Of a stretch of 64,000 nt of DNA, positions 53,394-62,220 are shown piece after piece (position 1 is the stretch's first letter; the number at the start of each line of letters is the position of its first letter). A program made the translations under genes and the position numbers. The DNA is taken from positions 271,501 through 335,500 of the forward strand of contig NZ_JACVAK010000003.1 of assembly GCF_014851805.1 (NCBI RefSeq). Reading direction: 5' to 3'. The DNA comes from Pseudoxanthomonas sp. PXM02 (GTDB taxonomy: Bacteria; Pseudomonadota; Gammaproteobacteria; Xanthomonadales; Xanthomonadaceae). The notes beneath the pieces were generated by a model. The model was not told the DNA's origin, did no database searches, and saw only the letters and a program-made list of their open reading frames with translations.

Positions 53394-53512
53394 GGTGCAC
53401 CTGGAGCGGGAAACCCGGCCATTGTACGGGCCGCCTAACACTGCGACCGCGGCCCTAGCCAACCCGGAGGGGCACGCATAGAATCGTGATGCACAGCAGC
53501 AACGGACACGCC

Positions 53513-54343
53513 ATGACCTATTGCGTCGGCATCGAAGTCAACGAAGGCCTGGTCTTCGCCGCGGATACCCGCACCAGCGCCTCCTTCGACGACGTGCGCG
53601 TGTACCGCAAGATGCACGTGTTCGAATGGCCCGGCGACCGCGTGTTCGTCATCATGTCGGCCGGCAACCTGGCCACCACGCAGCTGACGATTTCCCGGCT
53701 GCAGCGCGATGTCGACGATCCCAACGCGAAGCACAGCCTGCGCACGTTCTCGCACCTGTACGAAGTGGCCGAGTACGTGGGCGACACGCTGGTCGCCAGC
53801 CAGGTCAAGATGAAGGACGAGGCGCAGCAGAGTGGCGTCAACGTGCAGTCCACGCTGATCCTCGGCGGCCAGATCGCCGGCGAACGTCCCGGCCTGTACA
53901 TGGTCTACCCGCTCGGCAACTGCATCGCCACCTCGCCCGAGACGCCCTACCTGCAAATCGGCGAGTCCAAATACGGCAAGCCCATCCTGGACCGCATCAT
54001 CCGTCCCGAAACGCCGCTGGAAGACGCGGCGCGTTGTGCGCTGGTGTCGCTGGATTCCACCATCCGCTCCAACCTGTCCGTCGGCATGCCGGTGGACATG
54101 GCGCTGCTGCGCAATGGCGACCTGAAGATCAGCCAGAAGATGCGGCTGGAAGCGGATACGCCGCTGTACGCCGAGATTCACGACACCTGGTCGCGCAAGC
54201 TGGAAGCCGCGGTGCACAGCCTGCCGCGCTTCCCCTGGGAGCCGCAGCGCGCACCCGAGCAGACACCCGGTCCGCTGCCGGTGATGCCGCCGCGGCGTGC
54301 GCCGTCGCGGCAGGATCCGGGCGACGCGCAGGGGCAGCAGTAA
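53513..54343 (+). CDS. Anbu-type proteasome-like protease
   Basis: The 276-residue product has the proteasome/HslV beta-subunit fold: MTYCVGIEVNEGLVFAADTR at the start, VFVIMSAGNLATTQ and LILGGQIAGE. The start at 53513 is chosen because removing its Met exposes the Thr2 nucleophile; an in-frame GTG at 53486 would not. The C-terminus adds a Pro/Arg-rich tail of about 40 residues. Anbu proteases form open helical rings and usually sit with alpha-E, ATP-grasp and transglutaminase genes. The first two are convergent here, and no transglutaminase is seen. A -10-like TAGAAT is at 53479-53484. Confidence 0.9.
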   Translation: MTYCVGIEVNEGLVFAADTRTSASFDDVRVYRKMHVFEWPGDRVFVIMSAGNLATTQLTISRLQRDVDDPNAKHSLRTFSHLYEVAEYVGDTLVASQVKMKDEAQQSGVNVQSTLILGGQIAGERPGLYMVYPLGNCIATSPETPYLQIGESKYGKPILDRIIRPETPLEDAARCALVSLDSTIRSNLSVGMPVDMALLRNGDLKISQKMRLEADTPLYAEIHDTWSRKLEAAVHSLPRFPWEPQRAPEQTPGPLPVMPPRRAPSRQDPGDAQGQQ

Positions 54344-54355
54344 GAAGAGGCTGGT

Positions 54356-54442
54356 GTGGGAGCGACGTCAGTCGCGATGGTCTGCCGCGATCTTCTGAAG
54401 ATCGGGACGATATCGACTCGTCGCGACTGACGTCGCTCCCAC
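54356..54442. repeat. REP-like inverted repeat, copy 2 (between Anbu and alpha-E genes)
   Basis: The 22-base arms at 54356-54377 and 54421-54442 are perfect reverse complements. They differ from copy 1 (24772-24835) at a single position in each arm (G to C, and its partner C to G). The loop is 43 bases, longer than in copy 1. Confidence 0.9.
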
Positions 54443-54472
54443 AGACAGCGCCCACATCCCGCCACGCTGGCG

Positions 54473-55414
54473 TTAGCCGTGGAAGTACCCTTCCGCGATA
54501 GCGTCGTGCAGCGCGCCCAGGTGCACCTGGATCTGGTCCATGAACTCCGCGGGATTGCGCGTCGCAAGGACCGCAGGATCGGCGTTGCGGGTCAGGCCGA
54601 TCAGGCGGTTGAGGTGGCGATCGACGCCCGGTCGGGCCGGCATGGTCGGCAGCACGCTCTGCACGCGCGTCAGGCAGAACTGCACGCTGCGCGGGAATTC
54701 GTTGTTCTGCAGCAGGAAGCGCAGGGCCAGTTCCGCGGTGACGCGCTGGCGTACGTGCCGACGGAACATCTGGTAGCCGGCCAGCGAGCGCAGCACGCTC
54801 ATCCACTGCATGTTCTGGAAGGCCTCGCGATCGTCCTCGTTGCGCGGCGTGACCAGGCCTGACGCGCCGGCATCCATGATGCGCGTGGTCATGTCGGCCT
54901 GTTCAAGCCCGGTGCCGAGCCGCAGGAACTGGTAGCCGATGTCGCGACTGACGTTCGCGCTGAGCAGACCCGATACCTTCAGGCACCCGTCGACGATGCG
55001 CTGCAGGAATTCCAGCCGGTAACGCCGGCTGAGGCTGCGCTCGCCTTGCGCACCGATGTAGAGGTGCAGATCGTTGATCGCTTCCCACACATCCTGCGGC
55101 AACGTATCGCGGATGCTGCGCAGGATTTCGCGCGCCGAGTCCACCGAGGTGCGCAGCGACGACGGATTTCGCTCATCCAGCAGCAGGAAGCGGATCACGT
55201 CCGCATCGCCCGCCGCATCGGCCGTTTCCGGGTAACACAGTTCGAAGCATTCGCCCGCACCGACCGTGTCGATCATCGGCCGCCAGGCGAAGCGCACCGA
55301 ACGCGGCATGTCGAGCTGCAGCTGGCTGCCCACGCCGACCAGGCGCGCAGTGTTCTCGGCACGCCGCACGTAGCGGCTGAACCAGTACAGGTTGTCGGCG
55401 ACGCGCGACAGCAT
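54473..55414 (-). CDS. Alpha-E domain protein
   Basis: The 313-residue product is all-alpha with the alpha-E signatures MLSRVADNLYWFSRYVRRAENTARL at the N-terminus, DERNPSSLRTSVDSAREILRSIRDTLP and RMDAGASGLVTP-like IMDAGASGL. The family almost always accompanies a circularly permuted ATP-grasp and is thought to act with it on a peptide bond or ligation step; the product is unknown. Its ATG overlaps the ATP-grasp stop by one base. Confidence 0.92.
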   Translation of the reverse strand: MLSRVADNLYWFSRYVRRAENTARLVGVGSQLQLDMPRSVRFAWRPMIDTVGAGECFELCYPETADAAGDADVIRFLLLDERNPSSLRTSVDSAREILRSIRDTLPQDVWEAINDLHLYIGAQGERSLSRRYRLEFLQRIVDGCLKVSGLLSANVSRDIGYQFLRLGTGLEQADMTTRIMDAGASGLVTPRNEDDREAFQNMQWMSVLRSLAGYQMFRRHVRQRVTAELALRFLLQNNEFPRSVQFCLTRVQSVLPTMPARPGVDRHLNRLIGLTRNADPAVLATRNPAEFMDQIQVHLGALHDAIAEGYFHG

Positions 55415-56871
55415 CAGGCAGCCTCCCCTTCGTCGTCGGAGAGATCGACCACCCAGGTGTCCTTGGCGCCACCGCCCTGCGAGGAATTCACCACCAGCGA
55501 CCCCTTTACCATCGCCACGCGTGTCAGGCCGCCGGTGGTCACATAGGTGTCCTGGCGCGACAGTACGAACGGTCGCAGGTCGATATGGCGCGGCGAAGGC
55601 CCCTGCTTGGTGACGATGGGCGCGGTGGACAGCGCCAGCGTGGGCTGCGCCATGTAGTTGCGCGGATTGGCTTCGATCAGCGCCTTGAACTTCTCGCGCT
55701 GGCGCTTGGTCGAGCGTGGACCGATCAGCATGCCGTAGCCACCGGATTCGTTGGCCGGCTTCACCACCAGCTTCTCGATGTTCTCCAGCACGTACTTGCG
55801 CTCCTTCGCGTTGTGGCAGAGGTAGCTGGGCACGTTGGGCAGGATGGGATCCTCGCCCAGGTAGTACTTGATCATCTTGGGTACATAGGCGAACACGACC
55901 TTGTCGTCCGCGACGCCGGCGCCGGGCGCATTGGCCAGTGCGACCTTGCCGGCGCGCCAGCTGCGGATCAGGCCGGGCACGCCCAACACCGAATCGGGGT
56001 GGAACACTTCAGGGTCGATGAACAGATCGTCGACACGGCGGTACACCACGTCGACGCGGCGCGGCCCATACACGGTGCGCATGTAGGTGCAATCGTCGTC
56101 GGCGACGAACAGGTCGCTGCCTTCGACCAGCTCGATACCCATCGCCTGGGCGAGGTACGCGTGTTCGAAGTAGGCGCTGTTGAACACGCCCGGGGTCAGC
56201 AACGCGATCACCGGCGTGTCGCCGGGACGCGGTGACAGTGCAGCGAGCGTGTCGTAGAGCTGGCTGGGATATTCGTCCACCGGCAGGATCGAGCTGGTCT
56301 CGAACAGCTCCGGGAACACGCGCTTGGCCACCATGCGGTTTTCAAGCATGTAGCTGACACCGCTGGGAATGCGCAGGTTGTCTTCCAGCGCATACAGCGT
56401 GCCGTCGCCGTCGCGCACCAGGTCGGACCCGCAGATATGCGCCCACACACCCAGCGGCGGCGTGATGCCGACACACTGCTCGCGGAAGTTCACCGAGTCC
56501 TTCAGCAGCATCGCCGGGAACACCTTGTCCTTGACGATCTGCTGCCTGCCGTAGATGTCGCCGATGAACAGGTTCAGCGCACGCATGCGTTGCTTCAGGC
56601 CGGCTTCGGTGCGCTGCCATTCGCTGAGTGGGATGATCCGCGGGATCAGGTCGAATGGCAGCGTGCGGTCGACGTTGCGGCCGTCGGAGTACACGGTGAA
56701 GGTGATGCCCTGCACACGCGCCACGACATCGGCGGCAAGCTGTCGCTCGGCGAGTTCGCGGCCGGACAGTCCGGCCAGGTACTCCACCAACCGGCGTGCA
56801 GCCGGTCGCGGCCGTCCGTCGGCCTGGATCAGTTCGTCAAAGGTCGTGGTGCGGTACTTCGCCCAGTCCAT
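55414..56871 (-). CDS. Circularly permuted ATP-grasp protein, type 2
   Basis: The product is 485 residues from the ATG at 56871 (an upstream start at 56928 is less likely). It has the CP-ATP-grasp features: FTVYSDGRNVDRTLPFDLIPRII, VFPAMLLKDSVNFREQC, YALEDNLRIPSGVSYMLENR, VVKPANESGGYGMLIGP and HIDLRPFVL. The family probably forms amide bonds with ATP. It is first in the operon with alpha-E, and both face the Anbu gene. Confidence 0.93.
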   Translation of the reverse strand: MDWAKYRTTTFDELIQADGRPRPAARRLVEYLAGLSGRELAERQLAADVVARVQGITFTVYSDGRNVDRTLPFDLIPRIIPLSEWQRTEAGLKQRMRALNLFIGDIYGRQQIVKDKVFPAMLLKDSVNFREQCVGITPPLGVWAHICGSDLVRDGDGTLYALEDNLRIPSGVSYMLENRMVAKRVFPELFETSSILPVDEYPSQLYDTLAALSPRPGDTPVIALLTPGVFNSAYFEHAYLAQAMGIELVEGSDLFVADDDCTYMRTVYGPRRVDVVYRRVDDLFIDPEVFHPDSVLGVPGLIRSWRAGKVALANAPGAGVADDKVVFAYVPKMIKYYLGEDPILPNVPSYLCHNAKERKYVLENIEKLVVKPANESGGYGMLIGPRSTKRQREKFKALIEANPRNYMAQPTLALSTAPIVTKQGPSPRHIDLRPFVLSRQDTYVTTGGLTRVAMVKGSLVVNSSQGGGAKDTWVVDLSDDEGEAA

Positions 56872-57052
56872 TCGCCTTCCTGCTGTCCCCGGCCGGCACA
56901 TCCGGCGAGGGCTGATGCGTCGCAACATGCCGTGGCAATGTGCATGCCGTCAAGCAGTCGTCGGCGAACCTGCTCGACTCACAATCTCGATGCGGCCTTG
57001 CGCCATTTCGGTGCAAAGCAGAGAGAATGATCGCCCCGCTCCGGAGTCGCCC

Positions 57053-57793
57053 ATGTCCACCGCGCGTCGTGTTGTCCTGATCACCGGTGCCGCCCGCCGC
57101 GTGGGTGCTGCCATTGCGCAACGCCTGCATGCCGAAGGCTTCGACCTCGCCCTGCACTGCCGAGGCTCGATGACTGACATGCAGGCGCTGGTGGGCAGAC
57201 TGGAAGACGTGCGCAGCGGCAGCACCCTGGTGCTGCAGGCGGACCTGGCCGCGTTCGACCGGCTGCCCGAACTGGTGGCGAAGACCGTCGGCCATTACGG
57301 CCGCCTGGATGGACTGGTCAACAATGCATCCGCCTTCTATCCCACCCCGATGGGCATGGCCACGCCGTCGCAATGGGACGAGCTGTTTGCGGTCAACGCA
57401 CGCGCACCGTTCTTCCTGGCGCAGGCCGCGGCATCGCATCTGCGCGCCGTGCAAGGCGCCATCGTCAACATCGCCGACATCTATGCCGACAAGCCGCGTG
57501 CCGACCTGGCCGTGTATGCCGCGTCGAAGGCGGCCTTGCTGGCGGTCTCGCGTGGCCTGGCGGTCTCGCTGGCGCCGGAGGTCCGGGTGAACGCCATTTC
57601 CCCCGGCGCCATCCTGTGGCCCGAGGGTGGTATCGATCCGGATGTGCAGGCAGGTCTGCTGGCGCAGACGCCGCTGGGGCGCGTCGGCGATCCCGACGAC
57701 ATCGCCGGCACCGTGGCCTGGCTGCTGGGCGATGCAGCCGGCTACGTCACCGGCCAGGTGATCCGCGTGGACGGCGGACGCGGAATCGGCTGA
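57053..57793 (+). CDS. Pteridine reductase (FolM-like short-chain dehydrogenase)
   Basis: The product is 246 residues from the ATG at 57053, with CCGGAG upstream. The Rossmann motif is the pteridine-reductase type TGAARRVG, followed by HCRGS, LVNNASAF, the catalytic YAASKAA and NAISPGAILWP. The Arg after TGAA marks the NADPH-dependent group that reduces dihydropterins or dihydrobiopterin. It is convergent with folK, six bases away, and so sits with the folate genes folK and folB. Confidence 0.87.
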   Translation: MSTARRVVLITGAARRVGAAIAQRLHAEGFDLALHCRGSMTDMQALVGRLEDVRSGSTLVLQADLAAFDRLPELVAKTVGHYGRLDGLVNNASAFYPTPMGMATPSQWDELFAVNARAPFFLAQAAASHLRAVQGAIVNIADIYADKPRADLAVYAASKAALLAVSRGLAVSLAPEVRVNAISPGAILWPEGGIDPDVQAGLLAQTPLGRVGDPDDIAGTVAWLLGDAAGYVTGQVIRVDGGRGIG

Positions 57794-57799
57794 AGCGGC

Positions 57800-58291
57800 T
57801 CAGCCGAAATCGATCGCCACCGCGACGGGCGGCGCATCGCGGTCGGGATGCATCCGCCACAGCGCGTCCAGCGACGCTCCGCTGCGGGGATCGACCTTGC
57901 CGGGCGCGATATCGGCCAGCGGCAGCAGCACGAAGGCGTGCTTCAGTTCGTCACGCGGCAGGCGCAGGTTGCCCGGCCCCTGCATCACCAGGTCATCGTA
58001 GAAAACGATGTCGATGTCGAGCGTCCGGTCGGAAAAACGTGGGCCGCTGCGATCGCGGCCATGCGCGTCTTCCAGCGCGTGCAGCCAGTCGTTCAGCGCG
58101 AGCGGATCCAGGTCGCTGTCGATCACGGCCGCCGAGTTGAGGAAATCGGTGCCATCGAATCCGACCGACCGCGTGCGGTATACGGGCGACAGCAGCACGT
58201 CACCGAAGCGTTCGCGCAGCGCCGCGACGGCCGCACGCAGGTGCCGTTCGGGGTCGACGTTGCTGCCCAGGCTGAGATAGGCCAGTCCCAT
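57800..58291 (-). CDS. folK: 6-hydroxymethyl-7,8-dihydropterin pyrophosphokinase
   Basis: The 163-residue product has the HPPK signatures AYLSLGSN, FLNSAAVIDSDLDPLALN, RDRSGPRFSDRTLDIDIVFYDDL (Asp pair binding magnesium) and LKHAFVLLPLADIAP. It transfers pyrophosphate from ATP to the pterin in folate synthesis. It starts three bases after the folB stop. Confidence 0.95.
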   Translation of the reverse strand: MGLAYLSLGSNVDPERHLRAAVAALRERFGDVLLSPVYRTRSVGFDGTDFLNSAAVIDSDLDPLALNDWLHALEDAHGRDRSGPRFSDRTLDIDIVFYDDLVMQGPGNLRLPRDELKHAFVLLPLADIAPGKVDPRSGASLDALWRMHPDRDAPPVAVAIDFG

Positions 58292-58294
58292 GGA

Positions 58295-58654
58295 TCAGTC
58301 CGGGCGCACGCCGCGTTCGATCAGCACACCGACATTGCGCGCACCGGTCACCGCACCGGGCTTGCTCAGCTTCAACCGTACCCAGGCCACGCCAAAGTCT
58401 TCGCGAATGATCGCCGCGCACTGCTCGGCCAGTGTTTCGACCAGGCCGAAGTTCGCTTCTTCGACAAAGGAAATCAGCCGCTTCGAGACCGCCTTGTAGT
58501 CCAGCGTGTGCGCGATGTCGTCGCTCGCTGCCGGCACGCGGTTGTCGAACGCCATCTCCACGTCCAGCGCGACGGTCTGGCGGATTCCGCGCTCCCAGTC
58601 GTAGATGCCGATGACAGTCTCGATGCGCAGGTCTTCGATGAAAACGATGTCCAT
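58295..58654 (-). CDS. folB: Dihydroneopterin aldolase
   Basis: The 119-residue product matches FolB: MDIVFIEDLRIETVIGIYDWER, ALDVEMAFDNRVPAASDDIAHTLDY, and the FVEEANFGLVETLAEQCA segment with its substrate-binding Glu. It makes hydroxymethyl-dihydropterin and glycolaldehyde, the substrate of the folK enzyme directly downstream. Confidence 0.94.
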   Translation of the reverse strand: MDIVFIEDLRIETVIGIYDWERGIRQTVALDVEMAFDNRVPAASDDIAHTLDYKAVSKRLISFVEEANFGLVETLAEQCAAIIREDFGVAWVRLKLSKPGAVTGARNVGVLIERGVRPD

Positions 58655-58710
58655 GACGGGCTACAGATGACGGAGTGCGCGCATGGTAACGGCAAACCGC
58701 GACAGGCCTG

Positions 58711-59751
58711 TCATCCGGCGTTCGCGCTCACCTGCGGCAGCGTGGCCATGTCCCAGCGTGGCGTGACCTTCACTTCCGCGGCCTCGTGCTGGCCCGCTTC
58801 GAGCCGCAACGCGCCGGCAAAGGCGATCATCGCGCCGTTGTCGGTGCACAGCGACGGCCGCGGGAAGCAGGCGCGGCCGCCACGCTTGGCCGCCATCTCC
58901 TGCAGCTTGGCGCGCAGCCGCTTGTTGGCGCCCACGCCACCGGCGATGACGATGACGTCGCTGCCGGCTTCGTCGAGCGCGCGCTCGCACTTGATCGCCA
59001 GCGTGTCGACCACCGCATCCTCGAAGCCGCGTGCGATATCGGCCCGGGTCTGTTCGGTCTGGTCGCTGTCGCGCCAGGCCAGCAATACCTGGGTCTTCAG
59101 GCCGCTGAAGCTGAAATCCAGCCCGGGCCGGTCGGTCATCGGCCGGGCAAACCTGAACCGGCCGGGCGTGCCCTGCTCGGCCAGCGCCGCCAGCTGCGGT
59201 CCGCCGGGATACGGCAGGCCCATCATCTTGGCGGTCTTGTCGAATGCCTCGCCGGCGGCATCATCCAGCGTCTCGCCCAGCAGGCGGTACCGGCCGATGG
59301 CGTCCACGGCCACCAGCTGGGTGTGGCCGCCGGAGACCAGCAGGGCCACGAACGGCGCTTCCGGCGGGTCATCCTCCATCAGCGGAGCCAGCAGATGGCC
59401 TTCCATGTGATGGACTCCGACCGCGGGCACCTCCAGCGCCCAGGCCAGCGACCGGGCCACCCCCGCCCCGACCAGCAGCGCGCCGACGAGCCCGGGTCCG
59501 GCCGTGTAGGCCACCCCGTCGATATCGGCGGTGGTCAGCCCGGCCTCGGCCAGGGTCTGGCGGACCAGCGGCAGCAGCTTGCGGACATGGTCGCGACTGG
59601 CCAGCTCGGGCACCACGCCGCCGTACTCGGCATGCAGGGCGATCTGGCTGTAGACCGCGTGGGCGCGCAGCCCGGCGGCCCCGGACAGGCCGGTGTCGTA
59701 GACGGCCACACCGGTTTCGTCGCAGCTGGTTTCGATGCCGAGGACTCTCAT
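58711..59751 (-). CDS. tsaD: tRNA threonylcarbamoyladenosine transferase subunit
   Basis: The 346-residue product has the TsaD motifs: [19 protein letters not shown], the metal-binding HHMEGH (about 111-116), [32 protein letters not shown] and GVGANKRLR. With TsaB, TsaE and TsaC it makes t6A37 in tRNAs reading ANN codons. It is divergent from rpsU, and the rpsU promoter lies in the gap. Confidence 0.97.
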
Positions 59752-59809
59752 GAGGGGGATCTGGGGGCTCGGAAAGGGGAGGGCAAGCAGGCCGGCGGCC
59801 CGGGGTGGG

Positions 59810-59837
59810 TTGCAGCGCCGGGTTCAGCCGCTATAAT
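59810..59837 (+). promoter_or_regulatory. Sigma-70 promoter of rpsU
   Basis: TTGCAG (59810-59815) and a perfect TATAAT (59832-59837) are 16 bases apart, about 50 bases before the rpsU ATG. This is among the best promoter matches in the window. Confidence 0.8.
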
Positions 59838-59886
59838 ACGCGGCTCACCGGGTACGCCCGGATCGTTTACACCACCGAGATTACGT

Positions 59887-60102
59887 ATGCCCAGCGTCAA
59901 AGTCCGCGAAAACGAGCCGTTTGAGTTTGCGCTGCGTCGCTTCAAGCGCACCTGCGAAAAGGCCGGCGTCCTGGCCGAAACCCGCAAGCGCGAGTTCTAC
60001 GAGAAGCCGACCCAGGAGCGCAAGCGCAAGGCCGCTGCTGCGGTGAAGCGTCAGCTGCGTCGCAGCTCGCGCGACGTCACCAAGCGCCAGCGCCTGTACT
60101 GA
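59887..60102 (+). CDS. rpsU: 30S ribosomal protein S21
   Basis: The 71-residue basic product ([21 protein letters not shown] and a Lys/Arg-rich C-terminus) is S21 of the small ribosomal subunit. It begins the macromolecular synthesis locus that in related bacteria runs rpsU, yqeY, dnaG, rpoD. A terminator follows directly at 60121-60160. Confidence 0.97.
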
Positions 60103-60120
60103 GCCGCGTCGCTTCGCGAG

Positions 60121-60160
60121 AAGCCGGCACGCGCGAGCGTCGCCGGCTTTTTGTGTTTTT
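60121..60160 (+). terminator. Rho-independent terminator after rpsU
   Basis: AAGCCGGC / GCCGGCTT forms an 8-bp stem with a 13-base loop, followed by TTTTGTGTTTTT. It lies 18 bases after the rpsU stop and would insulate it from, or attenuate, yqeY. Confidence 0.88.
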
Positions 60161-60211
60161 GGCGTCCGGCGGTCCCCCGCCCCGCCCACCCCTGTCCCCC
60201 CGGAGTCCACC

Positions 60212-60658
60212 ATGTCCCTGAAACAGCAGCTCACCGATGACATGAAGGCCGCGATGAAGGCCGGCGAGAAGGATCGCCTGGCGGTCATCCGCTTGATCAA
60301 CGCCGCCATCAAGCAGCGCGAAGTCGACGAGCGCATCGAGCTGGACGACGCCGCCGTGCTGGCCGTGCTGGAGAAGATGGTCAAGCAGCGCAAGGACTCG
60401 GTGAGCCAGTTCGAAGCCGCCAACCGCGAGGACCTGGCCGCCATCGAGCGCGCCGAGCTCGCCGTGATCGACACCTACCTGCCCGCCAAGCTGGGAGAGG
60501 CCGAGATCCTGGCTGCCATCGACGCCGCTGTCGCCGAGACCGGCGCCACCGGCCCGGCTGACATGGGCAAGCTGATGGGCGTGCTGAAGCCGCGTCTCGC
60601 CGGCCAGGCCGACATGGGCCAGGTATCGGCTCTGATCAAGAAGAAACTCGCGGGCTGA
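60212..60658 (+). CDS. GatB/YqeY-domain protein
   Basis: The 148-residue helical product matches YqeY: MSLKQQLTDDMKAAMKAGEKDRLAVIRLI at the start and GKLMGVLKPRLAGQADMGQVSALIKKKL at the end. The domain resembles the tRNA-binding tail of GatB; its cellular role is unclear. GGAG precedes the ATG. It lies between rpsU and a GNAT gene on the way to dnaG. Confidence 0.93.
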   Translation: MSLKQQLTDDMKAAMKAGEKDRLAVIRLINAAIKQREVDERIELDDAAVLAVLEKMVKQRKDSVSQFEAANREDLAAIERAELAVIDTYLPAKLGEAEILAAIDAAVAETGATGPADMGKLMGVLKPRLAGQADMGQVSALIKKKLAG

Positions 60659-60666
60659 GCCCGCCG

Positions 60667-60695
60667 CATGGCGCCGGATCCTCTCCGGCGCCATG
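60667..60695. other. Perfect 12-bp hairpin after yqeY
   Basis: Arms CATGGCGCCGGA and TCCGGCGCCATG pair without mismatch around a TCCTC loop. There is no T-run. It is 8 bases after the yqeY stop and 25 before the GNAT gene. Confidence 0.6.
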
Positions 60696-60719
60696 CCCCA
60701 TCCGTGGCATCCTCGCGCC

Positions 60720-61214
60720 ATGGATACCCCCGCGATCACCCTGCGTGCGGCCACCCGCGCCGATATTCCGCAGATCCTCGATTTCATCCGCGGCCTGGCC
60801 GAGTACGAGAAGCTCGCCCACGAGGCCGTCGCCACGCCCGCGCAGCTCGAGACGCACCTGTTCGGTGAGCACCCGTCAGCGGAAGTCGTCATCGCCGAGG
60901 CCGATGGCGTGCCTGCGGGCTTCGCCTTGTTCTTCCGCTCTTTCTCGACCTTCCTCGGCAAGCCGGGCCTGTATCTCGAGGACTTGTTCGTGCTGCCCGA
61001 CTACCGCGGACTAGGCCTCGGCAAACGGTTGATGGTGCACCTCGCGCAATTGGCCGTTTCGCGCGGCTATGGCCGCTTCGAATGGTCGGTGCTGGACTGG
61101 AACGAACCCGCGATCCGCCTCTACCGCAGCCTGGGCGCTATCGGCCTGGATGAATGGACCGTGCAGCGTGTCAGTGGTGACGCGCTGCAAGCGCTCGCTC
61201 GCAGCGATGCGTGA
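60720..61214 (+). CDS. GNAT-family N-acetyltransferase
   Basis: The 164-residue product has the GNAT fold: ITLRAATRADIPQILDFI, LYLEDLFVLPDYRGLGLGKRLMVHL (the acetyl-CoA loop) and FEWSVLDWNEPAIRLYRSLGA. It is near the spermidine/diamine acetyltransferase group, as in SAT1-like enzymes, but the substrate is not set by sequence. The ATG at 60720 gives the standard length. Confidence 0.88.
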   Translation: MDTPAITLRAATRADIPQILDFIRGLAEYEKLAHEAVATPAQLETHLFGEHPSAEVVIAEADGVPAGFALFFRSFSTFLGKPGLYLEDLFVLPDYRGLGLGKRLMVHLAQLAVSRGYGRFEWSVLDWNEPAIRLYRSLGAIGLDEWTVQRVSGDALQALARSDA

Positions 61215-61272
61215 ACACCACGACCACGTCGCCGTAACGAACTGCTGACACGGAACTCGGCACCCTCGACGC

Positions 61273-62220
61273 ATGGACCGTCGAGCCCATCTCCATCGAT
61301 TGCGCACGCGGGCGCGCATGGCGAGCGATCGCGCCAACCGCAGCCTGCCCGCTGCACTGGTGCGGCGCTTCATCGAAACCGACCTGATGACACAGGCCGC
61401 GTCGCTGTCGTTCTATGCCCTGCTGTCACTCGCGCCGCTGCTGGTGCTGCTGCTGTGGCTGACCGCCTCGCTGTATCCGCCGGCACAGCAATCGCTGCTC
61501 GACCAGATCCAGCAGCTCGCCGGTCCCAGCGCCGCCGCAGTCGCCGACACCGTGATCCGCAACGCCAGCGATCGCCCCGATGTCGGCTCACTGGCGGGAT
61601 GGTGGAGCACCGCCCTGTTGTTCATCGGCGCCACGGTCGTATTCGCGCAGTTGCAGGGTGCGCTCAACCTGATCTTCCGCACCGATGCGCAACGGCTCAA
61701 CGGGCTGATGGCCTGGCTGAAGAAGCGCGTGTTCTCGCTTGGTGTGGTGTTGGCGATCGGCTTCCTGCTGGTCGTCTCGATGATCGCCACGACTGCCCTG
61801 CAGGTGGTGTTCGCGCGGCTGCCATCGCTGCTCCCTGCGCTCGGCTACACCACTACCCTGCTGCTGTACGCGCTCGCGTTCGCCTTCTTCTACCACTATC
61901 TGCCCGACCGGCGCGTGGCGTGGCGACAGGCGTTCCTCGGCGGCGTCATCACGGCGCTGCTGTTCGCCGGTGGCCGCTATCTGATCGGCCTGTACCTGGC
62001 GGAGGCCGCGCCAGGCAGCGCCTATGGTTCGATGGGCGCGCTAGTGCTGCTGCTGGTCTGGATCTATTACGCCAGCGTGGTGTTCTTCGTCGGTGCACTG
62101 CTGACGGCGGTCATCGACGAGCGCCAGCACGCGCGGCGGCAGGCAAGGATGTTGCCTACGCCGGAGGATCCTCTTCCGACCAGTGACGGCATTTCGATGT
62201 CTGGCCAATCCCGGGATTGA
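61273..62220 (+). CDS. YihY/BrkB-family membrane protein
   Basis: The 315-residue product has six membrane helices and the family motif QAASLSFYALLSLAPLL, plus LNLIFRTD-type and YGSMGALVLLLVWIYYASVVFFVGA segments. The BrkB/YihY family was once called ribonuclease BN, which is now known to be wrong; its function is unsettled. Its last 65 bases overlap the end of the convergent dld gene. Confidence 0.87.
   Translation: MDRRAHLHRLRTRARMASDRANRSLPAALVRRFIETDLMTQAASLSFYALLSLAPLLVLLLWLTASLYPPAQQSLLDQIQQLAGPSAAAVADTVIRNASDRPDVGSLAGWWSTALLFIGATVVFAQLQGALNLIFRTDAQRLNGLMAWLKKRVFSLGVVLAIGFLLVVSMIATTALQVVFARLPSLLPALGYTTTLLLYALAFAFFYHYLPDRRVAWRQAFLGGVITALLFAGGRYLIGLYLAEAAPGSAYGSMGALVLLLVWIYYASVVFFVGALLTAVIDERQHARRQARMLPTPEDPLPTSDGISMSGQSRD

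Noticed and set aside
24000-54500. Prophage, insertion sequence or CRISPR array
   Set aside because: No transposase, integrase, phage structural gene or regularly spaced repeat was found. The only repeats are the two REP palindromes and the receptor leaders.
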